From: Polyangiaceae bacterium
Lineage (GTDB): Bacteria; Myxococcota_A; Polyangia; Polyangiales; Polyangiaceae
DNA length: 64,000 nt
Direction of reading: 5' to 3'
Assembly: GCA_020633205.1 (NCBI GenBank)
Contig: JACKEB010000015.1
Span: 62,001 to 126,000, forward strand
The position numbers and the translations under genes were made by a program. Of the stretch, positions 27,301 to 35,463 are shown in pieces. Under the pieces are notes generated by a model. It saw nothing but the letters and a program-made list of their open reading frames with translations, had not been told where the DNA came from and made no database searches. Positions within the stretch are counted from its first letter, which is position 1. Every line of letters starts with the position of its first letter.

Positions 27301-28408
27301 CGTTGGCGCAGAACTCTGCAGGGTCGCACTCGCCGCCCGACGGGCGACACTGCGCTCCTGTGTTGGCTGGCTGCGAGGTGCAGCTACCGCTTTGGCATTT
27401 GCCTACGTCGCAGGGGTTGCTCGGGTTCGGGTCGGTGCAGGTGGTGCCGTTCGCTTTGGCGGGGTTCGAGCACACGCCGGTGCCGGCCTGGCAAGTGCCC
27501 GCGTTGTGGCATTGGTCTTGGGCCGTGCAGGCGGCGACGTTACAGCAGACGTTGTTGGTGCAGTGGCCCGTGGAGCATTGGGTATCGGAGGTACAAGCCC
27601 TGCCCAATCCGTGAGAGTAGATAACCCGAAGTTGTGGTCGCTTGTCAGAGGAGGCGGAATTGGCGGAGTAGAAGAACTTCATTCGAGCAGGCGACGTGTT
27701 CGCTGCGTTGCTGGTGATCAGCCACCCGTTGTTCTCGGCTGGATTGGTTCCTTCCACCCACGCTTTGACATCCGACGTCACCGAGACCGCATAGGCTTTG
27801 GCCGTGCTCACGCTGAAGGACGTACTGGCCGCAGGCAGGCTAAACATCGAGTTTGTGGTGGTCGCGCCAGCACAGAACCCAGAGTTCGTCGATGTCTCGA
27901 CCCAGTCGGGGGAACTCCCGATCCGCCGAAGGGAGACCGTATCGGTGGTCACCGCCGTCTTATCAGCGCAGTTGGACGACGTGCTGACGACGTCGCAATA
28001 CTCGGTGTTAAGGGTGAGCGTTGCCGATGAGACGATCGCGCCTGCGGGGATCTGCGATAGGTCGAACCGAAGCATCCCATACCGCTTTTGGCCCGCGTTT
28101 GGCCCACCTGAGTTGTTGGCTCCCACGCAGAAGTAGGGCGCTCCGCCGTTCTTGCCGAAGTCTACGTTCGAGGCTTGGTCATCATCTATTCTCGCGACCG
28201 CGGTGATGTCGAGCTGCACCAGGCCCTCGGACGTCGTCGCGACTGGCTCTTCCACGCCATCCCCATCCGGTGGCGCCGAAGAACACGCGATCATACCGCT
28301 GGTCGAAGCCGCCAAGCCGACCAAGAGCAGCGCCTTGCTGGCGCGTGCGGACAGCTGACCGAAGACGGATCCCAAGCGGACCCCGCCAAGCCGGAAGGAG
28401 TGAGCCAT
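24302..28408 (-). CDS. Giant Cys-rich repeat lipoprotein with DNRLRE-like head and MYXO-CTERM-like tail
   Basis: 1,368 residues from ATG 28408 (GTG at 28414 is possible). Signal to Cys42 (LAASTSGMIAC) looks like a lipobox. Residues 65-270 resemble DNRLRE/CBM96-type modules (QKRYGMLRFDLSQIPAGA). The rest is about 900 residues of repeated modules (CTSGHCVDGVCCN, CTGQCQACD, GTCSAVTGAPHGTRAAC), then a Gly/Ser-rich spacer. The tail GGCGCRTPGG, hydrophobic LVGGLLVLGFAL and basic RRRRNRRG matches MYXO-CTERM signals. Such tails sort proteins to the myxobacterial surface. The repeats probably fold with disulfides. Ligand unknown. Confidence 0.85.
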   Translation of the reverse strand: MAHSFRLGGVRLGSVFGQLSARASKALLLVGLAASTSGMIACSSAPPDGDGVEEPVATTSEGLVQLDITAVARIDDDQASNVDFGKNGGAPYFCVGANNSGGPNAGQKRYGMLRFDLSQIPAGAIVSSATLTLNTEYCDVVSTSSNCADKTAVTTDTVSLRRIGSSPDWVETSTNSGFCAGATTTNSMFSLPAASTSFSVSTAKAYAVSVTSDVKAWVEGTNPAENNGWLITSNAANTSPARMKFFYSANSASSDKRPQLRVIYSHGLGRACTSDTQCSTGHCTNNVCCNVAACTAQDQCHNAGTCQAGTGVCSNPAKANGTTCTDPNPSNPCDVGKCQSGSCTSQPANTGAQCRPSGGECDPAEFCANGSTSCPGDSKSPNGTACTDDGLPCTTDRCNGSSNACIHAAGNAGTICNPSAGVCDVAETCTGSSTQCPANVFRPNTFECRSPSCANGPPAVATLPANCTGSSAACPSLQTLNCPSNLCSGNFCSGGCTIDSQCQPGNYCDAGTCTPKLDTGKQCTTSNSCTSGNCIDGFCCNTACGNGSATDCQSCNQSGSQGTCRPLPSNTTCRAANGVCDVAEVCNGSATSCPADGFKSASSSCRNASCSNGTATQAANCTGSSPACPGVTTNQCTPYLCSGTACGTTCSSDANCVTGNFCNGSACQPKRSNGASCSAANQCTSGHCVDGVCCNSACTGQCQACDSPNAGTCSAVTGAPHGTRAACASDGTLCGGSCNGTLTTACAYPGGTTECRGWACSTSNEATLQAFCNGAGACPAEQTQQCDPFLCGPTGCFGPCTSDIECLDGKYCSAGVCVDKLSNGTTCAAGNQCSSGHCIDGVCCDGTCNGQCEACDVTGKEGTCSAVTGDPHGARPACNTDGSQCGGTCNGATRFTCEYPGAGVRCRDASCDADVATVAAFCTGAGTCPPEVRQNCAPFQCGATQCAGDCSIDGDCNLGQVCVAGVCRDPALNGVACASGKECISGQCVDGFCCNSACNGQCEACDVGGQEGACTPVSGAPHGTRPTCNSDGSACAGVCNGTDGASCFYAGNEVECRSPSCSSGIATLPGKCIGTGSCSGLQQQACSPFACSGTQCNGNCTTDAQCGGSEFCAGGVCRGKSNLGDACTADSECLGGFCTDGVCCAERCDGQCQSCNEPAAAGACQVIVGAPRGGRKACSGFGPCASTCIGDQADACQFPDSSTECGVGTCSNGVSTNPATCNGGGTCLPPTEGVCEPYVCDSFGERCLTECTTSADCKTGFECQGNACVLPGTGGAGGSGGSGGSAGTAGNGNGGGGGTNSSGGTGNVGGSDADAGPDAGTAKSSGGDDGGCGCRTPGGSSNRNGLPLVGGLLVLGFALQRRRRNRRG

Positions 28409-28495
28409 GCGCACAGGCTAACAGAAGGCCGTTCCGCACGGTCTCCTCACGGAGTTAAGGCGAGTAAATTCGCAGGAAACAGGCCGACCGTTTCC

Positions 28496-28511
28496 ACGGA
28501 TCCGAATCCGT
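28496..28511. promoter_or_regulatory. Short inverted repeat in the divergent promoter
   Basis: ACGGAT-CCGA-ATCCGT is a perfect 6-bp inverted repeat between the start of the Cys-rich gene and the lipoprotein at 28548. It might be a regulator site; nothing else supports it. Confidence 0.3.
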
Positions 28512-28547
28512 TTGCACAAGACAAAGCCCCAGCTATCCATCGCGATC

Positions 28548-29810
28548 ATGCGTGGCGTTCTGGTTGGCCTTGGAGTGCTCCTCACCTGTGGTTTCGCGAG
28601 CTTGGGTTGCTCGAGTTTGCTTGGGCTCGACGAGTTTGGGGAGCCCGAGAACGACGGCAGCTCGGGAGCTGGTGGGACTGGTGGCGCAGGGGGAGCCGGA
28701 GCTGCTGGGGGCACGTCTGGAACGGGCGCCATCGGTGCGGGCGGGAACGGGGGAACGGGTGGAGTGGACCCCTACGCCGGGTGCCCCGAGTTCTTCGTCG
28801 ACACAGCGACTTTCGAACCGAACATCTTCATGTTCATGACGGGTTACGTCTGGCAAACCGAGACCTCACTCGGCAATCCCGAGAAGCTCGATCGCCTCGT
28901 CCTGCTCACAAAGCTTGAGACCGTTGGGACCTTCGATCTCGCGGAGGAGCAAAACCATCGCTTCTCCACGTGCGCGACGTGCCTGGAGCTTCGAGTAGAC
29001 GACGGGTTTGGTCCGAACTTCTACGCCATCCGCGGCACGGTCACCATCGATACCATATCAGAAGAGGCCGAGGCCCCGCACAAAGGGAGTCTTCGCAACG
29101 CTGTATTCATCGAGGTTGATAAACAGAACGACGACGAGCCGGTTCCGGATGGTGCGTGCTTCCGGCTCAGCAACCTGTCTTGGGACTTCGAGCGCTTCTC
29201 GTACCCAGACAGCACCATCCAAGCCATCACGATGGGGGAAGTCGCGGACCTCTCCAGAGTGACCATTCGTGATGCCGTAGTGACGGGTACGATCGATGGC
29301 AACGCAGCCTTTGTTCAGCAGGGTGGTGGTAGGTACAGCGGAATACGAGTCGGCGGGTCCGATTTCCCTGCGGAAGTTGGAGATCAGGTAACTTTTCAGG
29401 GACGCGTGATTATCGGCAACGAGACCGATACTCCTACCGTGATCAGCACTCAAACTTCTTGGCTGATCTCCCAATCACCCCACGCGAAGATACCGATCGT
29501 GAGCGTGCCTGATTCCTCACTTGCAGAAAAGGGCTGGATGGGGGTTCTCGTTCGGCTGCCGACACCGTTCACAATTTCTCAGGTCGCCGTAGACCCAGGC
29601 TACTTCGTCGCGACCCCCGACCAGGGGGATCCTTTCTATATTGCTCGCGACTACTATGACGTGGTGTCCGACCCCGCGTTTCCAGGTATTGCTGACGGCG
29701 CTCGCTTTCAGTCGGTTACCGGTTTGGTCTCCATTGGTAACTCTCTGCAGCGAGCCGTGTTTGCGCGCGGAACCGAAGACCTGCAGGGTTACGAGGCTCC
29801 TCAGCAGTAG
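28548..29810 (+). CDS. Lipoprotein with OB-fold-like domains (paralogue A)
   Basis: 420 residues from ATG 28548. The signal ends at ASLGC (Cys21) followed by SSLLGLDEF and a Gly/Ala/Thr-rich tether. The middle part has DLSRVTIRDAVVTGTIDGNA then FVQQGGGRYSGIRVGG, an OB-fold-like domain. A second beta domain follows. It is a paralogue of the next gene and shares the fold with a segment of the protein at 11834. Surface location is expected; no enzyme motif is seen. Confidence 0.75.
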   Translation: MRGVLVGLGVLLTCGFASLGCSSLLGLDEFGEPENDGSSGAGGTGGAGGAGAAGGTSGTGAIGAGGNGGTGGVDPYAGCPEFFVDTATFEPNIFMFMTGYVWQTETSLGNPEKLDRLVLLTKLETVGTFDLAEEQNHRFSTCATCLELRVDDGFGPNFYAIRGTVTIDTISEEAEAPHKGSLRNAVFIEVDKQNDDEPVPDGACFRLSNLSWDFERFSYPDSTIQAITMGEVADLSRVTIRDAVVTGTIDGNAAFVQQGGGRYSGIRVGGSDFPAEVGDQVTFQGRVIIGNETDTPTVISTQTSWLISQSPHAKIPIVSVPDSSLAEKGWMGVLVRLPTPFTISQVAVDPGYFVATPDQGDPFYIARDYYDVVSDPAFPGIADGARFQSVTGLVSIGNSLQRAVFARGTEDLQGYEAPQQ

Positions 29811-29823
29811 GCAGTGGCTTGAT

Positions 29824-31101
29824 ATGACACGGACAATCATTGCCGCCGGCGTATTGATAGCCTTGAGCACTGCCTGCTCGACGCTGATCGGCCTCGATGA
29901 CTTCCATCCAGCTGGCGCGTCGGAGGGCGGCACGGGGGGAGAAAACGATGGAGGCTCCGGCACCGGAGGAATGGGCGGAACGAGTGGTGGCGGCTCCGCG
30001 GGGGACGGTGGCTATGTCGTGCCGAACCCGAACGATTGCATCCGCGCAACACTGTCTGACTCTTTCGTCGTGACTAGCGGTGGGGGTGTCGCGACGTGGC
30101 GCATCCCGCTGGCCCTGTCCCTCGGCGATGCGGCCTATGCCGATGAGGTGGAGTTCCGGATTCGCTCTGCGGCCGCGAACAAGCAGTATCAATTCACGCC
30201 CGAGTTGCTCAAGTCAGGGGACAAGAATTGCTTCACCTGTGGGCAGATCAATGTGGATGTCGGGAACCCCAACCCGGGGCTCTACTCGGCAGTCGCTGGC
30301 ACCTTCGACGTTGGGATCCTGGAAGAGAACATCTATCGGTCCCAGCACGCCTTCTCACTGAAAGGCTTCATCTTCGCACAGTCGGAGATCGTGAACGGTC
30401 AGCAAACGCCTATCGTTGGTGGGAGCTGCCTGTACGTTCCGACGACCTACCTCGGTCACGACGAAACGAAGACGGCGACCGTGGACGTATCCGAATTGCG
30501 CTACAACGCTCCGGAGGAGCAGCCCGTCATCGTCCCCAACGCAACCGTGACTGCGGTCGGAGCCGATAGCGTGTGGGTGCAGACCGGTGCTGGCGAGTAT
30601 CAAGGGATCCGCGTCACTTGCCTCGGGGAACCACAGCGAACGGCCGGGGTTGCCGCCGGTGATGTAGTGGACGTCGAAGGTATCAAGCAGTGGCTTCCTC
30701 CGATCGATCAAACCATCGTTTCGATCTGCAACTCGGGCGGTATCACCGTGACAGGCGTTGGTGCGGGCACTCCGACTGCTATCGACATCATCCAGAGCAT
30801 CGGCGGCGAGCAGTACGAAGGCGTGCTGGTGCGCATCTCCGGCTCCCTCAGCATCACCGGTGTCACCACCGACGACCCGGTGTTCGGCTCGTTCTACTCC
30901 ATCGCCGGTACGGAGGAAGGCACCATCGCGGGTCGTCCGTGGTTGTACGACCCGACGCAGGATGCTCAAGCGCTACCGAACTTCGCTAGCGGCGCGACGA
31001 TGACGGCAGTGGTTGGCATCGTGGACTCGATGACGGACAGCCGTCAGGACCTGATGCCACGCAGCGCCGCGGACTTCGAGAACTACACCCCAGCGCCTTG
31101 A
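29824..31101 (+). CDS. Lipoprotein with OB-fold-like domains (paralogue B)
   Basis: 425 residues from ATG 29824, just 13 bp past paralogue A; the frame is open further upstream but the lipoprotein signal (LIALSTAC, Cys18) marks the start. CSTLIGLDDF and a Gly/Ser tether follow, then an N-terminal beta domain with a CFTCGQ pair of cysteines, and the OB-like segment PNATVTAVGADSVWVQTGAG. Clear duplication of paralogue A, cotranscribed. Confidence 0.75.
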   Translation: MTRTIIAAGVLIALSTACSTLIGLDDFHPAGASEGGTGGENDGGSGTGGMGGTSGGGSAGDGGYVVPNPNDCIRATLSDSFVVTSGGGVATWRIPLALSLGDAAYADEVEFRIRSAAANKQYQFTPELLKSGDKNCFTCGQINVDVGNPNPGLYSAVAGTFDVGILEENIYRSQHAFSLKGFIFAQSEIVNGQQTPIVGGSCLYVPTTYLGHDETKTATVDVSELRYNAPEEQPVIVPNATVTAVGADSVWVQTGAGEYQGIRVTCLGEPQRTAGVAAGDVVDVEGIKQWLPPIDQTIVSICNSGGITVTGVGAGTPTAIDIIQSIGGEQYEGVLVRISGSLSITGVTTDDPVFGSFYSIAGTEEGTIAGRPWLYDPTQDAQALPNFASGATMTAVVGIVDSMTDSRQDLMPRSAADFENYTPAP

Positions 31102-31242
31102 GGGGACTACCCTCACCCCCAAAAAAGAAAGGCTGAGAAGCTCGAGGGTGCCCGGGCTGTGCGTAGCGTTTCCGTGGGGCATTGCTATCTGCCGTGGTCG
31201 TTGACCTGGCGCGCACCTGCCAGACTAAGCTAGAGTTCGGCC

Positions 31243-31749
31243 ATGTATCGTCGGTCGACCTCTCAGGCCTCGTTCGGCTCGCTCCCACCTGCGTTGCGTG
31301 AGGCGTTCGAACGGCATGCGGCGGAGCGGCAGTTGATCCTGAAGGGGGATGAGCGGTGCTGGATCACGCACAGCGAGAACCCACCGGCGAGCGGCTTCTT
31401 TGGGAAGCTGCTCAGCAGGCGTGCGAATCATCTCGACCCAGACGTTGAACATGACTCCGCGCTCGTGCTGCACCCAACCTGTCTGTTGGTGGGGACGTCC
31501 GGTGCCAAGCGGGGCACTTTCGTGCTCTCGGTGCCGTTGCTGCAAGCTTCAGTCACGCGAGGCTCGGGGCTCGCTGCGCGGTTGGGAACGAGCGTGCCCG
31601 GAGTTGCGGATGGCATGAGCATCACAGGTTTTCCGAGCCACGAGGGGCGACTTGGAACCTACTTTTTCGGCCTTGGCAGTGAGCCCGCTGCCGAGGCGTG
31701 CTTGAACAGCGTTGAATCAGCCATCTTGGCGGCCAAGAACCCGCGCTGA
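31243..31749 (+). CDS. Hypothetical protein
   Basis: 168 residues. No signal peptide. A mostly beta core (SALVLHPTCLLVGTSGAKRG, then TFVLSVPLLQASVTRG) could be a PH-like domain, but I do not recognise it. It is 58 bp before the polytopic membrane gene on the same strand. Confidence 0.6.
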   Translation: MYRRSTSQASFGSLPPALREAFERHAAERQLILKGDERCWITHSENPPASGFFGKLLSRRANHLDPDVEHDSALVLHPTCLLVGTSGAKRGTFVLSVPLLQASVTRGSGLAARLGTSVPGVADGMSITGFPSHEGRLGTYFFGLGSEPAAEACLNSVESAILAAKNPR

Positions 31750-31807
31750 ACGACACGCGCCACTGACCTGGCTCGCTGCCACCTCAGCGGGTTAGGCTCC
31801 GCCGCGG

Positions 31808-33022
31808 ATGACTGCCGACAGACCCTCGACGCTGCGCGCCCTTGGGCTCGTGATGCTCCCCATAGCGCTCTTTCTCGAGCGCGGGGTGTACTATCAGTTC
31901 CGCGCGGCATTTCATTTCCGCGCGATGGATGCGGGTGCTGACTTCAAGGAGATTGGCGCGGTCATGGCGCTCGGCGTTTGGGTGAGCATCGCTGGCTACG
32001 TGATTGGCGGCTTGCTCAGCTTGGTGCGCGGGCAGCTGGCGATCTCGGTTGGCCTGGCTTGCGCGCTGCTTGGGTACTTGCTCATGGCCGTGGCGCCGGG
32101 AGGTTGGGCGGCAGCGGAGTTTTTGACCCGTTTCGCCAGTGGTTGCACGATGCTTGGTTTCTACGCCGCCATCGCGGGGGTTGGAGCGAACTTTGGGCAG
32201 CGCATGGCTGGGGTGGCGCTGCTGCAGATCGCGGCCAACGTCGGTGGCTTCGTGGGGCCGCTCGGGGCGACCGCATCGCGTATCTCGCCGTGGCTCGCTT
32301 ACGTTGGGCTTTTCCCTGTGGTATTGGCCATGCTGCTCGCAGCGGCGGACTGGTGGATGGCCAATGGCTGGGAGCGCACTCATCGCCCCACGGAGCCCCC
32401 CATGGACTGGCCTCACGGGTTGAGCGTCGCAGGCATCGCCATCCTGGCCGGAGTGCTGTCCGCGCCCGTCGACTACTTCGCCTCGGGCGCGCTCTTCGAC
32501 GCATTGGGCAAGAGCGGTGTTTCCTCGGGGTTATTCGTCGTGGCGACCCTAGTCTCCGTCGCTGGTGCCCTGATCGCGGGGCTGGCTCTGACGCTCGCAG
32601 GCTTGATTGCACCGCGTTCCATGCAGCCGGCGCCGATGGTGGGTGCTGCCCTGTTGTGTACGGGCCTCGGGGGTGGGATTGGGGTTGCTGGTAGCGCGCT
32701 CGGAGTCGTGTTGGCGCTTTGGGTCGCGACGTTCTTTGGGGGCCTTGGGAGCACCGTGCTGAGCATCATGCTGCTTGCTCTGGTGGGGAGCGCCTTCAGT
32801 CGGCGCTGGGTCGGGCTCGGCCTCCTCGCCTACTTTTCGGCGACTCGTGGCGTTGCGGCGATCTTCTACGCGGTCGGTAGCCTCGGATCGGACTTTGGGA
32901 TCGTCGTCGGCGGCTTGAGCGCTGGGCTTGCTTTGTTGCTGGGCGTGGTTGCGCTGATCCTGTCGAAGCCCATCGGTGGCTGGCTCGTGAAGGAGCCAGG
33001 CGTCGAACCTGCGGCCGCTTGA
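31808..33022 (+). CDS. Polytopic membrane transporter, MFS-like
   Basis: 404 residues with about 12 hydrophobic segments, two halves joined by a polar loop near 195-205 (GWERTHRPTEPPMDW). The first half has a GxLxxR-like loop between segments (GGLLSLVRGQ). The second half ends with FSATRGVAAIFYAVGS. Size and topology fit the major facilitator superfamily. No substrate motif is visible. The similar SxTRGxxxxFY segment in the next membrane protein suggests the two are related. Confidence 0.7.
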   Translation: MTADRPSTLRALGLVMLPIALFLERGVYYQFRAAFHFRAMDAGADFKEIGAVMALGVWVSIAGYVIGGLLSLVRGQLAISVGLACALLGYLLMAVAPGGWAAAEFLTRFASGCTMLGFYAAIAGVGANFGQRMAGVALLQIAANVGGFVGPLGATASRISPWLAYVGLFPVVLAMLLAAADWWMANGWERTHRPTEPPMDWPHGLSVAGIAILAGVLSAPVDYFASGALFDALGKSGVSSGLFVVATLVSVAGALIAGLALTLAGLIAPRSMQPAPMVGAALLCTGLGGGIGVAGSALGVVLALWVATFFGGLGSTVLSIMLLALVGSAFSRRWVGLGLLAYFSATRGVAAIFYAVGSLGSDFGIVVGGLSAGLALLLGVVALILSKPIGGWLVKEPGVEPAAA

Positions 33023-33076
33023 GCCGCAGCCTGCCTACAGCCGCAGTGACAATTCGGCGCTCCGACTTCTTCTCGG

Positions 33077-33098
33077 GGCTCCGCCGTTCGACGGAGCC
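33077..33098 (+). terminator. Hairpin after the MFS-like gene
   Basis: GGCTCCG and CGGAGCC pair perfectly around an 8-base loop, 54 bp past the stop. A T-run is absent. Confidence 0.45.
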
Positions 33099-33173
33099 GC
33101 TCGCGCTGCACGGGTATTTCCGCGGGGCGTTGAGCGCGGGGTCGGTCGCTTGGCGTAGGCCGCCTGCTGTCAA

Positions 33174-33197
33174 AATCGAGCTAAATTTGGCTCGATT
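33174..33197. promoter_or_regulatory. 24-bp near-perfect palindrome before the second membrane gene
   Basis: AATCGAGC and GCTCGATT flank TAAATTTG, whose centre AAATTT is itself palindromic, leaving only one mismatched pair. It ends 63 bp before the start at 33261. Such symmetry in an AT-rich island suggests a regulator operator. Confidence 0.7.
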
Positions 33198-33260
33198 CGC
33201 CTTGTTGGCAAACGTCTTCGGTGGCGGCACAACGCTGCACTGTCGAACGTAGCTTGGAGC

Positions 33261-34370
33261 GTGACAACACTACGTCGTTCGTTGCCGCCCGTCGCTTGGT
33301 TGCTGCTGTCCGTGCTCTGCCTGCAGAGCCTCGGAGCTGCATCATTCCAGATGGAAATAGCTACTCGGGCAAGCGCGGCCGGGCTCTCCCGGTTGGACGC
33401 TTGGATGGTGAGTGACCTGGCGCGTTTGTGGGCGTTGCCAGGCTTCGGGTTGGGGGCGCTCGTCAGCTGGTTCCGTCCTCGCATTGCTCTCTGCCTGGGG
33501 CTCGCGCTCAGCCTCAGGGCGGCGCTCTACGCCATGCGTGGTGACTGCGACTGGCGGGTGGTGAGCGCCGTCGTTGCGATCGGTGGCGCGTGTAGCTTGA
33601 TCGCGGTGTATGCGTCGCTGGCGGAGCAGCTAGAGCTGAACAGCGTCGCACAGCGTATGGCACCCGTTGCGTTGTTCGTTTCCGTGGAGCACCTTGCGGC
33701 GCTCCTCACCCCCAAAATCGGCGGCTTCGGCGGATGGACTGGCGCCGTGTGCTGGGCCCTCGGCTTGGCTCTGTCATTGGGTGCGGTCAGCGTAAAATCA
33801 ATGGCCCGTGAGCATGAGCCAACAACGCGCCAAGGTTCCGCTTGGCTCAGCGCAGGCGCGTTGGTGATCTTCGGCGCAATGGGTCTGCCGAACTCCTTCA
33901 TGACGCCTGGTGAGTTCGAGCCGAGCCGAACCCTGGTGTTCGAGTGGACGCTCTGCCTTGGGTTACTCGCGCTTGGTTTGTTCCGAGGTGTTTGGCTCTC
34001 AGCGTGGCGCGCTCTGCTTTTCGGCCTGGCGGTGAGCGCAGGTTGCACTCTGAGCGCGGTCGTTTGCTACGAGCTCCACGTCCCGCTGGTGACTTGGGTG
34101 TGGGTCGTGACAGCGGGCCTTGGGGGAGCCGCCCTATATGCCTTCGCTTTTGCGGTGTTGCTCGGAGGCGGACGCCGCGTTTCCGTGGTGATGTTGTTCT
34201 GGTTCTTCGGCATCACTCGCGGGGCGTCGTCCTTCTACTACTGGATTCAAGGGCAAGAGATGCCGGGCGGATCCCTTGGGCTGATCGTCGCGCTCTTCAG
34301 CGTTCCCCTGCTCGTGGCATTGGCGACCTGGGAGCGACGGTTCACTCGCTGGTTGATGCTGGATGCTTGA
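33261..34370 (+). CDS. Polytopic membrane protein related to the preceding transporter
   Basis: 369 residues with about ten hydrophobic segments. FFGITRGASSFYYWIQGQ near residue 316 matches the position and shape of the TRG motif in the 31808 gene. It is shorter than a usual MFS member, with fewer charged loops, so it may be a degenerate or specialised relative. The CTCACCCCCAAA word occurs inside (33705-33716). Substrate unknown. Confidence 0.7.
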   Translation: MTTLRRSLPPVAWLLLSVLCLQSLGAASFQMEIATRASAAGLSRLDAWMVSDLARLWALPGFGLGALVSWFRPRIALCLGLALSLRAALYAMRGDCDWRVVSAVVAIGGACSLIAVYASLAEQLELNSVAQRMAPVALFVSVEHLAALLTPKIGGFGGWTGAVCWALGLALSLGAVSVKSMAREHEPTTRQGSAWLSAGALVIFGAMGLPNSFMTPGEFEPSRTLVFEWTLCLGLLALGLFRGVWLSAWRALLFGLAVSAGCTLSAVVCYELHVPLVTWVWVVTAGLGGAALYAFAFAVLLGGGRRVSVVMLFWFFGITRGASSFYYWIQGQEMPGGSLGLIVALFSVPLLVALATWERRFTRWLMLDA

Positions 34371-34396
34371 TTGGGGGGGGGGAGGGGAGCCTCAAG

Positions 34397-34459
34397 CTGC
34401 GCCGCTCAAGAAGCTGCGCCGTTCAAGAAGCAGTGCCGTTCAAGAAGCAGTGCCGTTCG
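34397..34459. repeat. 17-bp tandem repeat, about 3.6 copies
   Basis: Units starting at 34397, 34414, 34431 and 34448 read CTGCGCCGCTCAAGAAG, then CTGCGCCGTTCAAGAAG, then CAGTGCCGTTCAAGAAG, then a partial copy. The array lies between convergent genes and supplies the last codons and stop of the LysR gene. A 17-bp unit shifts the reading frame with each copy. Confidence 0.9.
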
Positions 34460-35336
34460 GTACCCGAGCTGCCACCACCCCCGCCAAGAACTCAGTCACC
34501 GCGCGCACCCGCGCGTTGTTACGCATGTCCGCGTGAATCGTCTGCCACACCTCGCGGGGCGTAGGGGATGTCTCCGTGCGGATTCGAACCAGCGTGGAAT
34601 CTCGCTCGGCCACACTGCGAGGCAAGAGAGCGATGCCGAGGCCACAGCTCGCAGCGGCGTAAATCGAGGAGACACTGTCCGAGCGAAAGGCGATGGTGGC
34701 GCCGTCCAGGCGCTCCTCCAGCCACTGGTTCTCGACGTTGAAGGCGCGGGAGTCCGCGAACATCAAGACCCGGTGGCCCTTGAGGGACTTCTCTGCATCC
34801 TCGGGGATACCGCAGTCGAGGGAGTAAACGCCTGCAGCGTACAGCGACAAGTCGATCTGCGCGATGCGCTTGGTGATCACATTGTCTTCCTTTGGGCGAC
34901 TCAAGCGCAGCGCGACATCTGCCTCGCGGCGTGTGAGATTCACGCTGCGCTGGGTGCAGGACAGCTCCAAGGTGATGCCCGGGTGTTTCGTGTGGAAAGT
35001 CCTGAGATGGGAGGCGATGAAGCGCGTCGCGAGCATTTCCGTGACGCTCACCCGCACGCTGCCCTTGAGCCGCGTGTCTGCGCCGGTGAGGCGCCGCTCC
35101 GCTCCAAACGCCTCGGCCTCCATGCGCTCTGCGTGCTGCACCAGCTCGACCCCAGCGCTGGTGGGGATGTAGCCATCCGGCGTGCGGTCGAAGAGTCGCG
35201 CCCCGACTTGCTCCTCCAGGGCGCTCAGGCGTCGACCTACGGTGGTGGCGTTCACCTTGAGCTCCGAAGCCGCACGCGCGAGGTTGCTGTTGCGGTGAAG
35301 AGCCAGAAAAAAGCGCAAATCATCCCAGTTCAGCAT
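34440..35336 (-). CDS. LysR-family transcriptional regulator
   Basis: 298 residues from MLNWDDLRFF at 35336 (eleven upstream codons are open). The N-terminal winged helix (NLARAASELKVNATTVGRRL) and the long linker helix are typical, and a periplasmic-binding-like effector domain follows. It is divergent from the hydrolase at 35464, the usual arrangement for a LysR and its target. The C-terminus runs into the 17-bp tandem repeat. Confidence 0.9.
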   Translation of the reverse strand: MLNWDDLRFFLALHRNSNLARAASELKVNATTVGRRLSALEEQVGARLFDRTPDGYIPTSAGVELVQHAERMEAEAFGAERRLTGADTRLKGSVRVSVTEMLATRFIASHLRTFHTKHPGITLELSCTQRSVNLTRREADVALRLSRPKEDNVITKRIAQIDLSLYAAGVYSLDCGIPEDAEKSLKGHRVLMFADSRAFNVENQWLEERLDGATIAFRSDSVSSIYAAASCGLGIALLPRSVAERDSTLVRIRTETSPTPREVWQTIHADMRNNARVRAVTEFLAGVVAARVPNGTAS

Positions 35337-35463
35337 CGCTTGCCACGCCTCCGCAGGTCTGAGCTGCATACTTGCAGCAACCGATCCGGGTTCGGGACCC
35401 CCATGTTCGACACATCACAGCGCACCTGGCGTAGCGCCGGGGCGCAAGTGCCTGGAGGCGGTC

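Noticed and set aside
24730..28030. Several long plus-strand open frames opposite the Cys-rich gene
   Set aside because: The minus-strand protein has clear domains; these are antisense to its regular cysteine repeats.
34397..34459. CRISPR or attachment site
   Set aside because: No spacers, no nearby integrase or cas genes; simple tandem repeat.
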